From Rattus norvegicus (taxonomy: Eukaryota > Chordata > Mammalia > Rodentia > Muridae): a stretch of DNA of 64,000 nucleotides. The translations under genes were made by a program, and so were the position numbers. The notes below the pieces were generated by a model that saw only the letters and a list, made by a program, of their open reading frames with translations, made no database searches and was not told where the DNA came from. Positions 1-11,929 of this stretch are shown here, piece by piece; position 1 is the stretch's first letter; every line of letters begins with the position of its first letter. The stretch lies in assembly GCF_036323735.1 (NCBI RefSeq), contig NC_086026.1, positions 89,177,359-89,241,358 on the forward strand, given 5' to 3'.

Positions 1-2
1 GA

Positions 3-134
3 GAAACCAAGATATTCCATGACAAAACCAAATTTACACAATATCTTTCTACAAATCCAGCACTACAAAGGATAATAAATGGTAAAGCCCAACATAAGGA
101 GGCAAGCTATACCCTAGAAGAAGCAAGAAACTAA
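3..134 (+). pseudogene. L1 ORF1 C-terminal end (partial)
   Basis: Frame 3 is open from the window edge to TAA at 132-134 and ends in ...LEEARN. The same ending occurs in the minus-strand copy at 28721. ORF1p is the L1 RNA-binding, trimer-forming chaperone; only the tail of its C-terminal domain is present here. No lesion is visible in this short piece, but most of the gene lies outside the window. Confidence 0.9.
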
Positions 135-159
135 TCATCTTGGCAACAAAACAAAGAGA

Positions 160-3100
160 ATGAAAGCACACAAACATAACCTCACATCCAAATATGAATA
201 TAACGGAAGCAATAATCACTATTCCTTAATATCTCTCAATATCAATGGCCTCAACTCCCCAATAAAAAGACATAGATTAACAAACTGGATACGCAACGAG
301 GACCCTGCATTCTGCTGCCTACAGGAAACACACCTCAGAGACAAAGACAGACACTACCTCAGAGTGAAAGGCTGGAAAACAACTTTCCAAGCAAATGGTC
401 AGAAGAAGCAAGCTGGAGTAGCCATTCTAATATCAAATAAAATCAATTTCCAACTAAAAGTCATCAAAAAAGATAAGGAAGGACACTTCATATTCATCAA
501 AGGAAAAATCAACCAAGATGAACTCTCAATCCTAAATATCTATGCCCCAAATACAAGGGCACCTACATACGTAAAAGAAACCTTACTAAAGCTCAAAACA
601 CACATTGCACCTCACACAATAATAGTGGGAGATTTCAACACCCCACTCTCATCAATGGACAGATCATGGAAACAGAAATTAAACAGTGATGTAGACAGAC
701 TAAGAGAAGTCATGAGCCAAATGGACTTAACGGATATTTATAGAACATTCTATCCTAAAGCAAAAGGATATACCTTCTTCTCAGCTCCTCATGGTACTTT
801 CTCCAAAATTGACCATATAATTGGTCAAAAAACGGGCCTCAACAGGTACAGAAAGATAGAAATAATCCCATGCGTGCTATCGGACCACCACGGCCTAAAA
901 CTGGTCTTCAATAACAATAAGGGAAGAATGCCCACATATACGTGGAAATTGAACAATGCTCTACTCAATGATAACCTGGTCAAGGAAGAAATAAAGAAAG
1001 AAATTTAAAACTTTTTAGAATTTAATGAAAATGAAGATACAACATACTCAAACTTATGGGACACAATGAAAGCTGTGCTAAGAGGAAAACTCATAGCACT
1101 GAGTGCCTGCAGAAAGAAACAGGAAAGAGCATATGTCAGCAGCTTGACAGCACACCTAAAAGCTCTAGAACAAAAAGAAGCAAATACACCCAGGAGGAAT
1201 AGAAGGCAGGAAATAATCAAACTCAGAGCTGAAATCAACCAAGTAGAAACAAAAAGGACAATAGAAAGAATCAACAGAACCAAAAGTTGGTTCTTTGAGA
1301 AAATCAACAAGATAGATAAACCCTTAGCCAGACTAACGAGAGGACACAGAGAGTGTGTCCAAATTAACAAAATCAGAAATGAAAAGGGAGACATAACTAC
1401 AGATTCAGAGGAAATTCAAAAAATCATCAGATCTTACTATAAAAACCTATATTCAACAAAATTTGAAAATCTTCAGGAAATGGACAATTTCCTAGACAGA
1501 TACCAGGTATCGAAGTTAAATCAGGAACAGATAAACCAGTTAAACAACCCCAGCAGGAAATAGAAGCAGTCATTAAAGGTCTCCCAACCAAAAAGAGCCC
1601 AGGTCCAGACGGGTTTAGTGCAGAATTCTATCAAACCTTCATAGAAGACCTCATACCAATATTATCCAAACTATTCCACAAAATTGAAACAGATGGAGCC
1701 CTACCGAATTCCTTCTACGAAGCCACAATTACTCTTATACCTAAACCACACAAAGACACAACAAAGAAAGAGAACTTCAGACCAATTTCCCTTATGAATA
1801 TCGACGCAAAAATACTCAATAAAATTCTGGCAAACCGAATTCAAGAGCACATCAAAACAATCATCCACCATGATCAAGTATGCTTCATCCCAGGCATGCA
1901 GGGATGGTTTAATATACGGAAAACCATCAACGTGATCCATTATATAAACAAACTGAAAGAACAGAACCACATGATCATTTCATTAGATGCTGAGAAAGCA
2001 TTTGACAAAATTCAACACCCCTTCATGATAAAAGTCCTGGAAAGAATAGGAATTCAAGGCCCATACCTAAACATAGTAAAAGCCATATACAGCAAACCAG
2101 TTGCTAACATTAAACTAAATGGAGAGAAACTTGAAGCAATCCCACTAAAATCAGGGACTAGACAAGGCTGCCCACTCTCTCCCTACTTATTCAATATAGT
2201 TCTTGAAGTTCTAGCCAAAACAATCAGACAACAAAAGGAGATCAAAGGGATACAGATCGGAAAAGAAGAGGTCAAAATATCTCTATTTGCAGATGACATG
2301 ATAGTATATTTAAGTGATCCCAAAAGTTCCACCAGAGAACTACTAAAGCTGATAAACAACTTCAGCAAAGTGGCTGGGTATAAAATTAACTCAAATAAAT
2401 CAGTTGCCTTCCTCTATACAAAAGAGAAACAAGCCGAGAAAGAAATTAGGGAAACGACACCCTTCATAATAGACCCAAATAATATAAAGTACCTCGGTGT
2501 GACTTTAACCAAGCAAGTAAACGATCTGTACAATAAGAACTTCAAGACACTGAGGAAAGAAATTGAAGAAGACCTCAGAAGATGGAAAGATCTCCCATGC
2601 TCATGGATTGGCAGGATTAATATGGTAAAAATGGCCATTTTACCAAAAGCAATCTACAGATTCAATGCAATCCCCATCAAAATACCAATCCAATTCTTCA
2701 AAGAGTTAGACAGAACAATTTGCAAATTCATCTGGAATAACAAAAAACCCAGGATAGCTAAAGCTATCCTCAACAATAAAAGGACTTCAGGGGGAATCAC
2801 TATCCCTGAACTCAAGCAGTATTACAGAGCAATAGTGATAAAAACTGCATGGTATTGGTACAGAGACAGACAGATAGACCAATGGAATAGAATTGAAGAC
2901 CCAGAAATGAACCCACACACCTATGGTCACTTGATTTTTGACAAAGGAGCCAAAACCATCCAATGGAAAAAAGATAGCATTTTCAGCAAATGGTGCTGGT
3001 TCAACTGGAGGGCAACATGTAGAAGAATGCAGATTGATCCATCCTTATCACCCTGTACAAAGCTTAAGTCCAAGTGGATCAAGGACCTCCACATCAAACC

Positions 3101-4013
3101 AGACACACTCAAACTAATAGAAGAAAAACTAGGGAAGCATCTGGAACACATGGGCACTGGAAAAAATTTCCTGAACAAAACACCAATGGCTTATGCTCTA
3201 AGATCAAGAATCGACAAATGGGATCTCATAAAACTGCAAAGCTTCTGTAAGGCAAAGGACACTGTGGTTAGGACAAAACGGCAACCAACAGATTGGGAAA
3301 AGATCTTTACCAATCCTACAACAGATAGAGGCCTTATATCCAAAATATAAAAAGAACTCAAGAAGTTAGACCGCAGGGAAACAAATAACCCTATTAAAAA
3401 ATGGGGTTCAGAGCTAAACAAAGAATTCACAGCTGAGGAATGCCGAATGGCGGAGAAACACCTAAAGAAATGTTCAACATCTTTAGTCATAAGGGAAATG
3501 CAAATCAAAACAACCCTGAGATTTCACCTCACACCAGTGCGATTGGCTAAGATCAAAAACTCAGGTGACAGCAGATGCTGGCGAGGATGTGGAGAAAGAG
3601 GAACACTCCTCCATTGTTGGTGGGATTGCAGACTGGTAAAACCATTCTGGAAATCAGTGTGGAGGTTCCTCAGAAAATTGGACATTGAACTGCCTGAGGA
3701 TCCAGCTATACCTCTCTTGGGCATATACCCAAAAGATGCCTCAACATATAAAAGAGACACGTGCTCCACTATGTTCATCGCAGCCTTATTTATAATAGCC
3801 AGAAAATGGAAAGAACCCAGATGCCCTTCAACAGAGGAATGGATACAGAAAATGTGGTACATCTACACAATGGAATATTACTCAGCTATCAAAAACAACG
3901 AGTTTATGAAATTCGTAGGCAAATGGTTGGAACTGGAAAATATCATCCTGAGTGAGCTAACCCAATCACAGAAAGACATACATGGTATGCACTCATTGAT
4001 AAGTGGCTATTAG
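160..4013 (+). pseudogene. L1 ORF2 (endonuclease-reverse transcriptase), broken
   Basis: Total length, about 1,284 codons, is normal for rodent L1 ORF2p, the protein that nicks target DNA and copies L1 RNA. The N-terminal apurinic-like endonuclease shows QETH (322-333), GDFNTP (628-645) and SDH (880-888). The reverse transcriptase shows the catalytic FADD (2286-2297). The C-terminal Cys-rich segment has CWRGC (3576-3590) followed by HCWWDC (3612-3629). Three lesions are visible by comparison with the second copy: AAA to TAA at 1006-1008; a deletion of about 7 bp near 1550-1556 that shifts frame 1 to frame 3 and gives the stop at 1561; and TAC to TAA at 3348-3350. The frame then runs to the natural end ...LISGY at 4013. 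The start at 160 matches the start position of the other copy. Confidence 0.97.
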
Positions 4014-4587
4014 CCCAAATGCTTGAATTACCCTAGATCCCTAGAACAAACGAAACTCAAGGCGGATGATCAAAATGTGAATGCTTCATTCCTTCTTTAA
4101 ATGAGGAAAAAGAATACCCTTGGCAGGGAAGGGAGAGGCAAAGATTAAAACAGAGACTGAAGGAACACCCATTCAGAGCCTGCCCCACATGTGGCCCATA
4201 CATATACAGCCACCCAATTAGACAAGATGGATGAAGCAAAGAAGTGCAGACCGACAGGAGCCGGATGTAGATCGCTCCTGAGAGACACAGCCAGAATACA
4301 GCAAATATAGAGGCGAATGCCAGCAGCAAACCACTGAACTGAGAATAGGTCCCCTATTGAAGGAATCAGAGAAAGAACTGGAAGAGCTTGAAGGGGCTCG
4401 AGACCCCAAAAGTACAACAATGCCAAGCAACCAGAGCTTCCAGGGACTAAGCCACTACCTAAAGACTATACATGGACTGACCCTGGACTCTGACCCCATA
4501 GGTAGCAATGAATATCCTAGTAAGAGCACCAGTGGAAGGGGAAGCCCTGGGTCCTGCTAAGACTGAACCCCCAGTGAACTAGTCTAT

Positions 4588-4659
4588 GGGGGGAGGGCGG
4601 CAATGGGGGGAGGGTTGGGAGGGGAACACCCATAAGGAAGGGGAGGGGGGAGGGGGATG
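4588..4659 (+). other. G-rich tract, potential G-quadruplex
   Basis: At least six runs of three or more G are separated by loops of 1 to 7 bases, for example GGGGGG-A-GGG, then GGGGGG-A-GGG-TT-GGG-A-GGGG. A G-rich polypurine block is a known feature of L1 3' UTRs. Folding is inferred from the sequence pattern only. Confidence 0.7.
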
Positions 4660-4719
4660 TTTGCCCGGAAACCGGGAAAGGGAATAACACTCGAAATGTA
4701 TATAAGAAATACTCAAGTT

Positions 4720-4725
4720 AATAAA
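4720..4725 (+). promoter_or_regulatory. L1 polyadenylation signal AATAAA
   Basis: The hexamer overlaps the start of the A-rich tail, as expected for a LINE-1 3' end. Confidence 0.7.
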
Positions 4726-4743
4726 AAAAAAAACAAAAAAAAA

Positions 4744-4984
4744 CACTTGATGTCTTGCTCTATCTTTTGTATGCATACATGCAGGTGTGTGTACCTGCAC
4801 ACACAAGTGCATGTAACACACATAAAAAGTAAAAGAATTAAGTGAAAGCTAATGGAAGAAGAAAATAGTGTAAAATAGTTGACGCAAACCCAAGAAAAAG
4901 ATGACAATTTTTTTACAATGATAACAGAATGTGATATTTAAACAAACTACTAACTATAAAGGTGAAAAGGAGAGAGAGAGGGCG

Positions 4985-5037
<53 letters not shown>

Positions 5038-5990
5038 ATACTTTTATTACTCTGCATTCTGTAGAGAAAAGAACATTCTGTTCCTGATATGGATTTTAGA
5101 ATCCTCTTGGCAATCATTATTCTATGGGCAATGTACCAATATTTTATGGTCTTCAATATTTTCCAAAGGAACAGATCCTTTAAACCATTATGCCCTGTGA
5201 GAGGTTAGCCTTTTCACAGCTTCTTGTTTAACTCTGGATGTAGTTAAACAAAGATAAGAAAAAGCTGGATTTAGGAAGACTGATCTGACACATTGGCTAC
5301 AGTCGATCCAGATGGTTCTTAAAGTGGTCCGCCATAGGATGAAGTTATTCACATGCCTATAATCTGCCTTTGGCTTCTTGTGACTTTCGAATAAAGCCAG
5401 ATCCCTTTGCAAACTCCAGCTACTCTACATGACCCAGGCTCTGGTTGTGCCATGTTCTGCAGTTTGGTTCACAGGATGCCCACATTTCTCTTTAACTATT
5501 GGCCAGTTTTGTCACCTGACTGTCATACTCACCGTAGGACAGTTCCCTCATATTTTAAAATATCTGATTACTCTTTTAATCTTCATTTTTTAAGTTTTTC
5601 CTTTTATACTATCTGTTTTGTTGACCTTCATGTGATACTTAAGAGTTAAACCCAGAGTCTTGTATATATTCTAGCATTGAGACATGTTTTTAAGCCATAT
5701 AGCTTCTTTCTGTATTTGAGATTTGATTCAAATATACCTCTTCAAGGATTGCTTTCCTACCGATCAATTAGCACGTCCAATCACCTTCCTATATATCTCA
5801 CCAACATCCTTTAGTTTCTTTATAACCCTGAAAATAATATGAAGATGTCACAACGCTGAGTATTTGTCAACTGGTTTCTATCTGCCCACAGCCACTCAAC
5901 TGCCACTGTGACAAGGATAAAACTTTATATGGAGGTTCTGTTTTCCTTCCAGTTCACACCTTGCATTGGAATACTGCACCTGCTACCTCA
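4744..5990. other. No gene seen; contains (GA)n
   Basis: Single-copy-looking AT-rich sequence. The only clear feature is the (GA)n tract described separately. A stretch near 5720-5830 faintly resembles an ancient L2 end, but I cannot support that firmly. Confidence 0.6.
4967..5034. repeat. (GA)n microsatellite
   Basis: An interrupted purine tract is followed by a pure (GA)22 run at 4991-5034. The open frames across it encode only RE or LS repeats and are not genes. Confidence 0.97.
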
Positions 5991-6039
5991 GCCCACAGCT
6001 CTTCCTGCCTCTTGAGAGGCCTATTGCCATTCAGGGCAA

Positions 6040-6699
6040 TTGGTCCCAGAGGCTTCCTACTCCAAGGTCAACCAGTCCAGCCAATATCAGAGACAACCAG
6101 GTAAGCCATATGGTGCCATCAGAACCAGTTCTAGTACTAAAGTAAGCCCTGGGTATTCTAACACATCTGAAGAGCAAGATTATGACCTTAAATCTCATCT
6201 TATGAAGATGATAGAGGCCTTTAAAGACAAAATAAATAAATCCTTTGAAGAAATACAGAAAAATAGAATCAAACCGGTGAAGGAAACTATTAAAATTGTC
6301 CAAGACCTAAAAATGGAAATAGAAGCAATAGAGCAAACACAAATGAAGGCGATCCTGGGAAAAAGAACAGGAACTACATATGCAAGCATCACCAACAGAA
6401 TACACAGGAACGGAAGACGGCCTCTCAGGCTAGAAGATACAAGAGAGGAAAACGCCAAATGTGAAAAGCTTCTAACTCAAAACATTCAGGAAATTTAATA
6501 CAGTATGAAAAGGCCAAACCTGAGAATAATAGGAATAGAAAAGAGAGAAGATTCCCAGTTCAAATGGCCAAAAAACATTTTCAACAAAACCATAGAAGAA
6601 AGCTTCCCTAACCTAAAGAAAGAGATGGCCATAAACACACAAGACACTTACAGAAAATCAAATAGAGTGGACCAGAAAAAATATCTTACTGCCACATAA
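6040..6699 (+). pseudogene. Degenerate L1 ORF1
   Basis: The first block (6040-6498) holds the N-terminal and coiled-coil part, rich in K, E and I. It ends at a TAA after NIQEI. The second block (6505-6699) begins in the RNA-binding domain (MKRPNLRIIGIE), and its frame is lost after about 6699 although homology continues. Compared with the younger ORF1 in this window, both blocks carry many substitutions. It is not expected to give a working protein. Confidence 0.8.
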
Positions 6700-7081
6700 T
6701 AGAAAAACACTGCATGTATAGAACAAAGAAGAATATTCAAAGCTGAAAGGGGAAAGTGAAAAGTAATATGTAAAGGCAGAACTATCAGAATTATACCTAA
6801 TTTCAAAACAAAGACTCTAAAAGCCAAAAGGTCCTGGACAGATGTTTTGCAAACCATAAGAGACCATGGGTGGCAGCCCAGACTACTATACCTAGTAAAA
6901 CTTTCAATCACCATAGATGGGAAAACAGAGATATTCCATGACAAGACCAAATTAATCAGTATCTTTCTACTAATCTAGCCCTGCAGAGGATACCAGAAGA
7001 TTTCTAGTATCAGAAGCAGAGTAATTATACCCAAAAAACACAAGAAGTTAATCATCCCACAGCAAAACCAAAAGAAAATAA

Positions 7082-7083
<2 letters not shown>

Positions 7084-7138
<55 letters not shown>
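7084..7138. repeat. (CA)n microsatellite
   Basis: A pure AC/CA run of about 27 units sits in the ORF1-ORF2 spacer of the older L1. Confidence 0.97.
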
Positions 7139-7141
<3 letters not shown>

Positions 7142-7263
7142 CCACCACCATCAAAATTTCAGGAACTAACAATCATAGGTCACTAATATATCTCAACTTT
7201 CATGAACTCAATTCACTAGGCTAACAGACTGGATATGTAAACAGGATCCATCATTCTGCTGCA

Positions 7264-7316
7264 TACAAACAAAACAAACAAAACAAAACAAATAACAAAA
7301 CAAAACAAACAGAAAA
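7264..7316. repeat. A-rich (AAACA)n-like expansion inside L1 endonuclease region
   Basis: Repeats of AAACA and AAAACA replace the place where the younger copy encodes QETH (322-333 of the first L1). The endonuclease region is therefore destroyed here. Confidence 0.8.
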
Positions 7317-7770
7317 ACTCCATTACTCTAGAATAAAGGGTTGGGCTGGAAAAAGGCTTTCCAAACAAATAGTCCCAGGAAAGGAACTAGAATTGCCATT
7401 CTAATATCTAGTGAAATTGACTTTCCCCCAAAAGTAATCCAAAGGGACAGGGAAGGACACTAAATACTCATCAAAGGAAAAATTCCACCAGGATGAACTC
7501 TAAATTCTGAGCATCTATGCCCCAAAGGCAAAGGCACCCTTGTTCTTAAAAGAAACTTTACTAAAGCTCAAAATACACTGAACTCCATTCAAGACTAGCG
7601 GGAGACTTCAAGAATTCTCTCTCACCAATGTACAGGTCATTGAAACAGAAACTAAACAGAGACACAATGAAACTAACAGATTTCCGTGCTTAAATGGAAG
7701 ACATAAACAGTTATTTTAGTATAAATGCTCTCCTCAAGGCACTAAAATAGAGTAATGCTCTGTCTGAGTT

Positions 7771-7895
7771 TTGGATTGGATTGGATTGGATTGGATTGGA
7801 TTGGATTGGATTGGATTGGATTGGATTGGATTGGATTGGGTTGGGTTGGGTTGGGTTGGGTTGGGTTGGGTTGGGTTGGGTTGGATTGGATTGAA
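7771..7895. repeat. Pentanucleotide array (TTGGA)13-(TTGGG)9-(TTGGA)2
   Basis: Thirteen exact TTGGA units (7771-7835) are followed by nine exact TTGGG units (7836-7880), then two TTGGA and one TTGAA. The block order suggests two separate expansions of variant units. Open frames through it on both strands (DWIGL repeats; NPTQP/NPIQS repeats) are by-products of a 5-bp period. Confidence 0.97.
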
Positions 7896-8396
7896 TTACC
7901 ACAGATCACTAAGGCTGAAAAAAGTTAGTAGAGAGCTAAAGGTGAGAGTAAATGTAGCCTTCTGTGGAGTGAGCTAAAAAGTTATGACTCCTCAAGGTTA
8001 TTGTTTTGGGTTATTTTATGATTTTTCTAAGAACTAGGGGTACTTAGATTTTGTCTTTCTGTCACTGTAATTCAAGTAGAACTAAACAATGCCCAGCATT
8101 CCAATTTCTTGGAAATGGGGCAGTCAGTCCAGAGGTGGACATAAATTCTTTCTTTATCCACTTGTGCTTCATCTGGGATTCCTGATTTCTGTAGCTGTTT
8201 CCATTTGAATTTTGCAACACGGTGCTGTTGTAGTGTCAGCGGAGACAGACAGTTTAGCTGACTGTGGTCTCGGTATTGGCCTTTCATCCATCTTTATGTA
8301 TCTCCATGCCCCATGGACTTAACCCGGATTTGGCTGAGAGACTCAGCAAGAGTTTCCATATAACAGGGAACAGGAGATTAGACAGAGTTAGACAAC

Positions 8397-8468
8397 ATTA
8401 GATTAGATTAGTTTAGCTTAGCTTTGATTGGGTTATATTAGATTAGATTAAATTAGATTGGATTAGAC
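8397..8468. repeat. Degenerate GATTA/TTAGA repeat
   Basis: Many near-copies of ATTAG or GATTA occur in a row with point variants (TTTAG, CTTAG, GGTTA). This is a decayed pentanucleotide array. Confidence 0.75.
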
Positions 8469-9204
8469 AAACTCTAAGGAGATAAACAGATGACATTTAA
8501 AACTAAGCAACCTCAGCTGTTACCTAGAACAGCAACGTTTGATTTAATTCTTCCTCTTCCTTACTGTGAGCTAAATAAGATAGAGACAGTTCACTATAGA
8601 AGGAGAAATTCGAGCCAGGCCTTAGAGAAACACAGGGTAAAGTCAAATGTAAAGAATGGATAATGCAGATCAGATGGAGGCAAAGGAGTAGCCCAACACT
8701 GAGTGCAACCACTTCAAAGACTCCTGGGGCTGGACTTGGCCACCTTAGGAGCCTTCTTGAATGCTGTGTTGTTGGTCATTCCATAAATTGTTCTTTTCTT
8801 TTGCAAGTAATTTTCTTAAAGTTACACATACCACACTTAATACAAAAACATAGTATATTATAATGTTTGAGACTGAACTCGGAGAATCTGCCTTTGAATC
8901 CAGTTCATCAATTCTTTCTTGTTCTAGAATAAGTACAAAGTAGTCACTTTTTAACTGTTTGTAAGGAATCGACAAACATGTATGGAGGTTTTATATACAA
9001 AAGAAATCAAAACAACACTTGCAATGTATGTGTGCATGTGTTTTCTCGGAGCCCTTGCATTTCTCAGTTATATAAAGACAATTTGTGTAACTAATGGGGA
9101 AACTACATAGGAGTGTTATAATAACACTGTAATCATGAAGGTGTAAAATAAAATTTGAAAAGAAATAGACAGATGGAAGAAGTCTAACTGGTGACAGGTA
9201 TAAC

Positions 9205-9510
9205 TGTAATTTTATCTATTAGTATACCTATTACCTATAGCTATTAGTATTACTAGTATTAATGATGGATATTAATTATTAACATAATACTGATTGATAC
9301 TAATTAGCATTAATATTACTATTACTATTAGTATTACTAATTACTGTTAGTATTACTAATATTACACATACTAATATTACAATATTAGTATTACAAATAT
9401 TGACATTAATTGTTGATATTAACAATTAACATCATAATACCAATTAATATTAATTAATTAGTATTAATAGTATACCTATTAGTATTATCTAATAGTATAC
9501 TTATTAATTT
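9205..9510. repeat. AT-rich low-complexity region (ATTAGTATTA-like)
   Basis: About 300 bp consists almost only of short words such as ATTAGTATT, TACTAAT and ATTAATATT on both strands, giving many short inverted repeats. There is no strict period. Confidence 0.75.
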
Positions 9511-10997
9511 ACATTCTCAAAGCCAAAAGTACAAGAGCCTTATGACTTTAAATTCTTGTCAACTAAATCTAACTTGGAATGCCTTTGAGTATCTTCTCAG
9601 TAGCAAGTTATATCTGAATTAATCTTGATCAATATTTTCCAAGCCTATCCACAGATGAAGGAAGGTTCTGTAATCTAAAACAGAGTGAACACTACAGAAA
9701 AAATGCTCAGATTTCGATCTCTCTTACTGTAAATAAGCTGATGACTATGTCCCATGCTCCCTTTTGATGTGCAGTGGCTCTGGATCAGTGGAAATGACAG
9801 AATAAGGGCCTGTGGAAAATAACTTCCTTCTAAGTCATATTTTAATGCTGCTCTTTTTTTTCTTGCTAAAACTGTTCCAACTGGAAGTTTTTTCAGTTAG
9901 CATCCATTGACCTTAGATAGACTCTCATTTTTATTGAGTTACTTTTTATTTCTCTGCTCTTTAATTTTGACTATCTTCTTGCTCTTCAGCAGTATGAAAC
10001 GACTTTGGATCATGTTGTATTCTTCTCCTCAGAGTCTTAAAATAGGCCATTTCTTTAAGAAATTCTGCTTATCGTTATGACACAACAAAACTAACCAGAA
10101 TCGACTTGTTTTATAATAAAGCTCATTTAAAAATAATTAGGAAAAATGAAACAAAACTGATTGTAGAAATATTATGACTGTTACAGTACAGAAGCATAAT
10201 TCTGGGTGCTAGTGACCATGGTTAAATGCTCTGTATCTAGTAGTTAATGTAATGAAAACAGGTTCAGGGAAAAGAGGAAACTAAAATCATGTTCCAAGGG
10301 ATAGATAAGATGAATATTGATATTGAGAAGGGTAAGGAAGTTTCTGGATTTTCTCCTCATTTACATTTCTCCTGTAGGCTCGTTCTCTTTGGCAAAATAG
10401 AAGCATAACAGTATTTCAGCTCTTTTAAATCAAAGCAAAAGAAATAGGCCTTTACACTTCGCACTATTACATTTAAACAGATAAGCATTTTACTCTCTCT
10501 TCTATGGGGTTATTTGCCAGTTTAATATATTATAAAATTACTGAGGAAGAGCCTAGACAATGTTATGGCAGTGATACGAGTTATGAATCTTCTCAAACAT
10601 CTCCTCACAAAATATAAGGTGTCTAAGAAAAACAAAAACTAACAATATCTACAGGGAAATGAAGTGATTGGATCACCTCTGTGACTCCAGTGTGCAAGCA
10701 GAGGGGAGCGGTATCTACCTGTTTTACATACTCTCTGTTCAGGAGAACATGAGCAAAGACCAGGCTTTCTGTAGGTTCTCACACCTACGAATTCAAAAAT
10801 CAGAAAATTAGTTTCAGAGCATCTAAAACAAAAGCAGACTTTTGAAGCTTCTAAGTCCCGGGCAAGTACACAGTCTCAGAAACCTAGGAAACTGAAACTT
10901 CATTCAAACCGAGATTCAGGAAAAGTGTTACAAATAAAGCAACAGTGAGCAGGAACACACAGCTATACACTTACAGACACCTAGACACACATATGCT

Positions 10998-11000
<3 letters not shown>

Positions 11001-11044
<44 letters not shown>
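11001..11044. repeat. (TG)n microsatellite
   Basis: Pure (TG)22 run. Confidence 0.98.
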
Positions 11045-11047
<3 letters not shown>

Positions 11048-11929
11048 AGTTTTGTATCACTGACAACATATTCTTTCTTTCAGTTGTCAGTTCAGCAGTT
11101 TTATTAGAATATTATATGATTATGGTAGGTTTATTCTCCTTAGGCTGTTTCATGGTATTTGAATATATATTTTTCCTTCAAAGTTTGTCTTTTCCTTACT
11201 GGCCACGCTATTCAGATTTTCTATATTCCTGTTAATGTATCTTGCTTTTGTCTAATTTCTATTGTGAGTACATATTAAAATATTCTGTAACAATAGTAAT
11301 TCAAGAAAAACAGGTGTGAGTGTGATAAGAAGCAAGGGAGAAGATGTATGGAAGGATTTGGAGGAGGAGAAGAAAAAGGGGTATTATTATAAAATTACTT
11401 AATCTTTCTGTCTTTTAACTAATGTTAAAAAGCAGAAATATCTAGCCTTTGGGCCTTCTGGTACAGTCCCTACCTGATTGGAACTTGTCAGTCTAATGCC
11501 AAGACCCATATTTTACAAAACACTTAATCACTGATATTTATTCACTCAATAACAGCAGTGAAATTTTCACAAACATAAAGTACATAAGGATTTCAGGACA
11601 GATAGAGAAGTAAATTAAAATATTTTAATTAAAATATAATTATGCCATTTCTCCTCTTCCCTCTCCTCCAAATCCTTCCATGCGCCTTCCCCCTTGTTTC
11701 CTCACAAACTCAAGCCTGTTTCTCTTTAATTACTATTGTTTTAGGATATTTTAATAGACATTCATAATTTAAATTAGACAAAGCAAGAAACATTAATAAT
11801 AATGTAGAGAATACAAATAATGTGTTCAGTAAGAAAAAGCCAAACTTTGGTTTTGCACCATAGTAGAAACTATAGCTTCTTTCCAAGTGTCCACTGAGGG
11901 TTGTTTAATATATGTGTATTTTATGCTCC
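11045..11929. other. No gene seen; possible old L1 3' end
   Basis: AT-rich sequence. About 11640-11720 resembles the CT-rich antisense L1 3' ends seen at 37280 and 53150, but weakly. The segment 11441-11500 recurs at 15261-15320 (see findings). Confidence 0.5.

Larger units (their letters stand above)
1..4743 (+). mobile_element. LINE-1 (young rat L1, L1_Rn-like), 5' part outside window
   Basis: In order this copy has the last 44 codons of ORF1, an inter-ORF spacer, a complete-length but broken ORF2, a 3' UTR with a G-rich block, and an A-rich tail. Its ORF2 is nearly the same as that of the minus-strand copy at 25071-28695. The window cuts the element inside ORF1, so its 5' end and left target duplication cannot be seen. 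Two stops and one frameshift in ORF2 mean it cannot supply its own enzyme. Confidence 0.97.
4014..4743 (+). other. L1 3' UTR with G-rich block and poly(A) tail
   Basis: This non-coding tail follows the ORF2 stop. It holds a G-rich polypurine stretch at 4588-4659, an AATAAA at 4720-4725 and an A-rich tail at 4723-4743. Pieces of the same 3' UTR recur at 21839-22116 (minus strand), 25027-25073 (plus) and 40862-41250 (plus, a diverged relative). Confidence 0.93.
6030..7740 (+). mobile_element. Older LINE-1 fragment (ORF1 and start of ORF2)
   Basis: Bases 6040-6498 and 6505-6699 encode decayed ORF1 in two frames. They share stretches such as NLRIIGIE and DLKMEIEAI with the young ORF1 on the minus strand at 28721-29515. 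ORF1 homology continues without an open frame to about 6990. ORF2 endonuclease homology runs from about 7190 to 7740 with many stops. It is more diverged than the copies at 1 and 25071, so it belongs to an older rodent L1 lineage. A (CA)n and an A-rich expansion interrupt it. Both the 5' UTR and most of ORF2 are missing. Confidence 0.85.
7898..10990. other. No gene seen; AT-rich, low-complexity patches
   Basis: I recognise no gene or named repeat. Two irregular low-complexity patches occur: ATTAG/GATTA-like at 8397-8468 and an ATTAGTATT-like stretch at 9205-9510, both listed separately. Confidence 0.6.

Noticed and set aside
5720..5830. Ancient L2 LINE end
   Set aside because: A few words fit (CTTCAAGGATTGCTTTCC-like), but similarity by eye is too weak to support.
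7840..7880. TTGGG block as an interstitial telomere
   Set aside because: The unit is TTGGG, not TTAGGG, and it grows out of TTGGA units.
7771..7977. 68-codon frame with DWIGL/GWVGL repeats
   Set aside because: It is produced by a 5-bp tandem repeat; any frame through such an array gives a periodic peptide.
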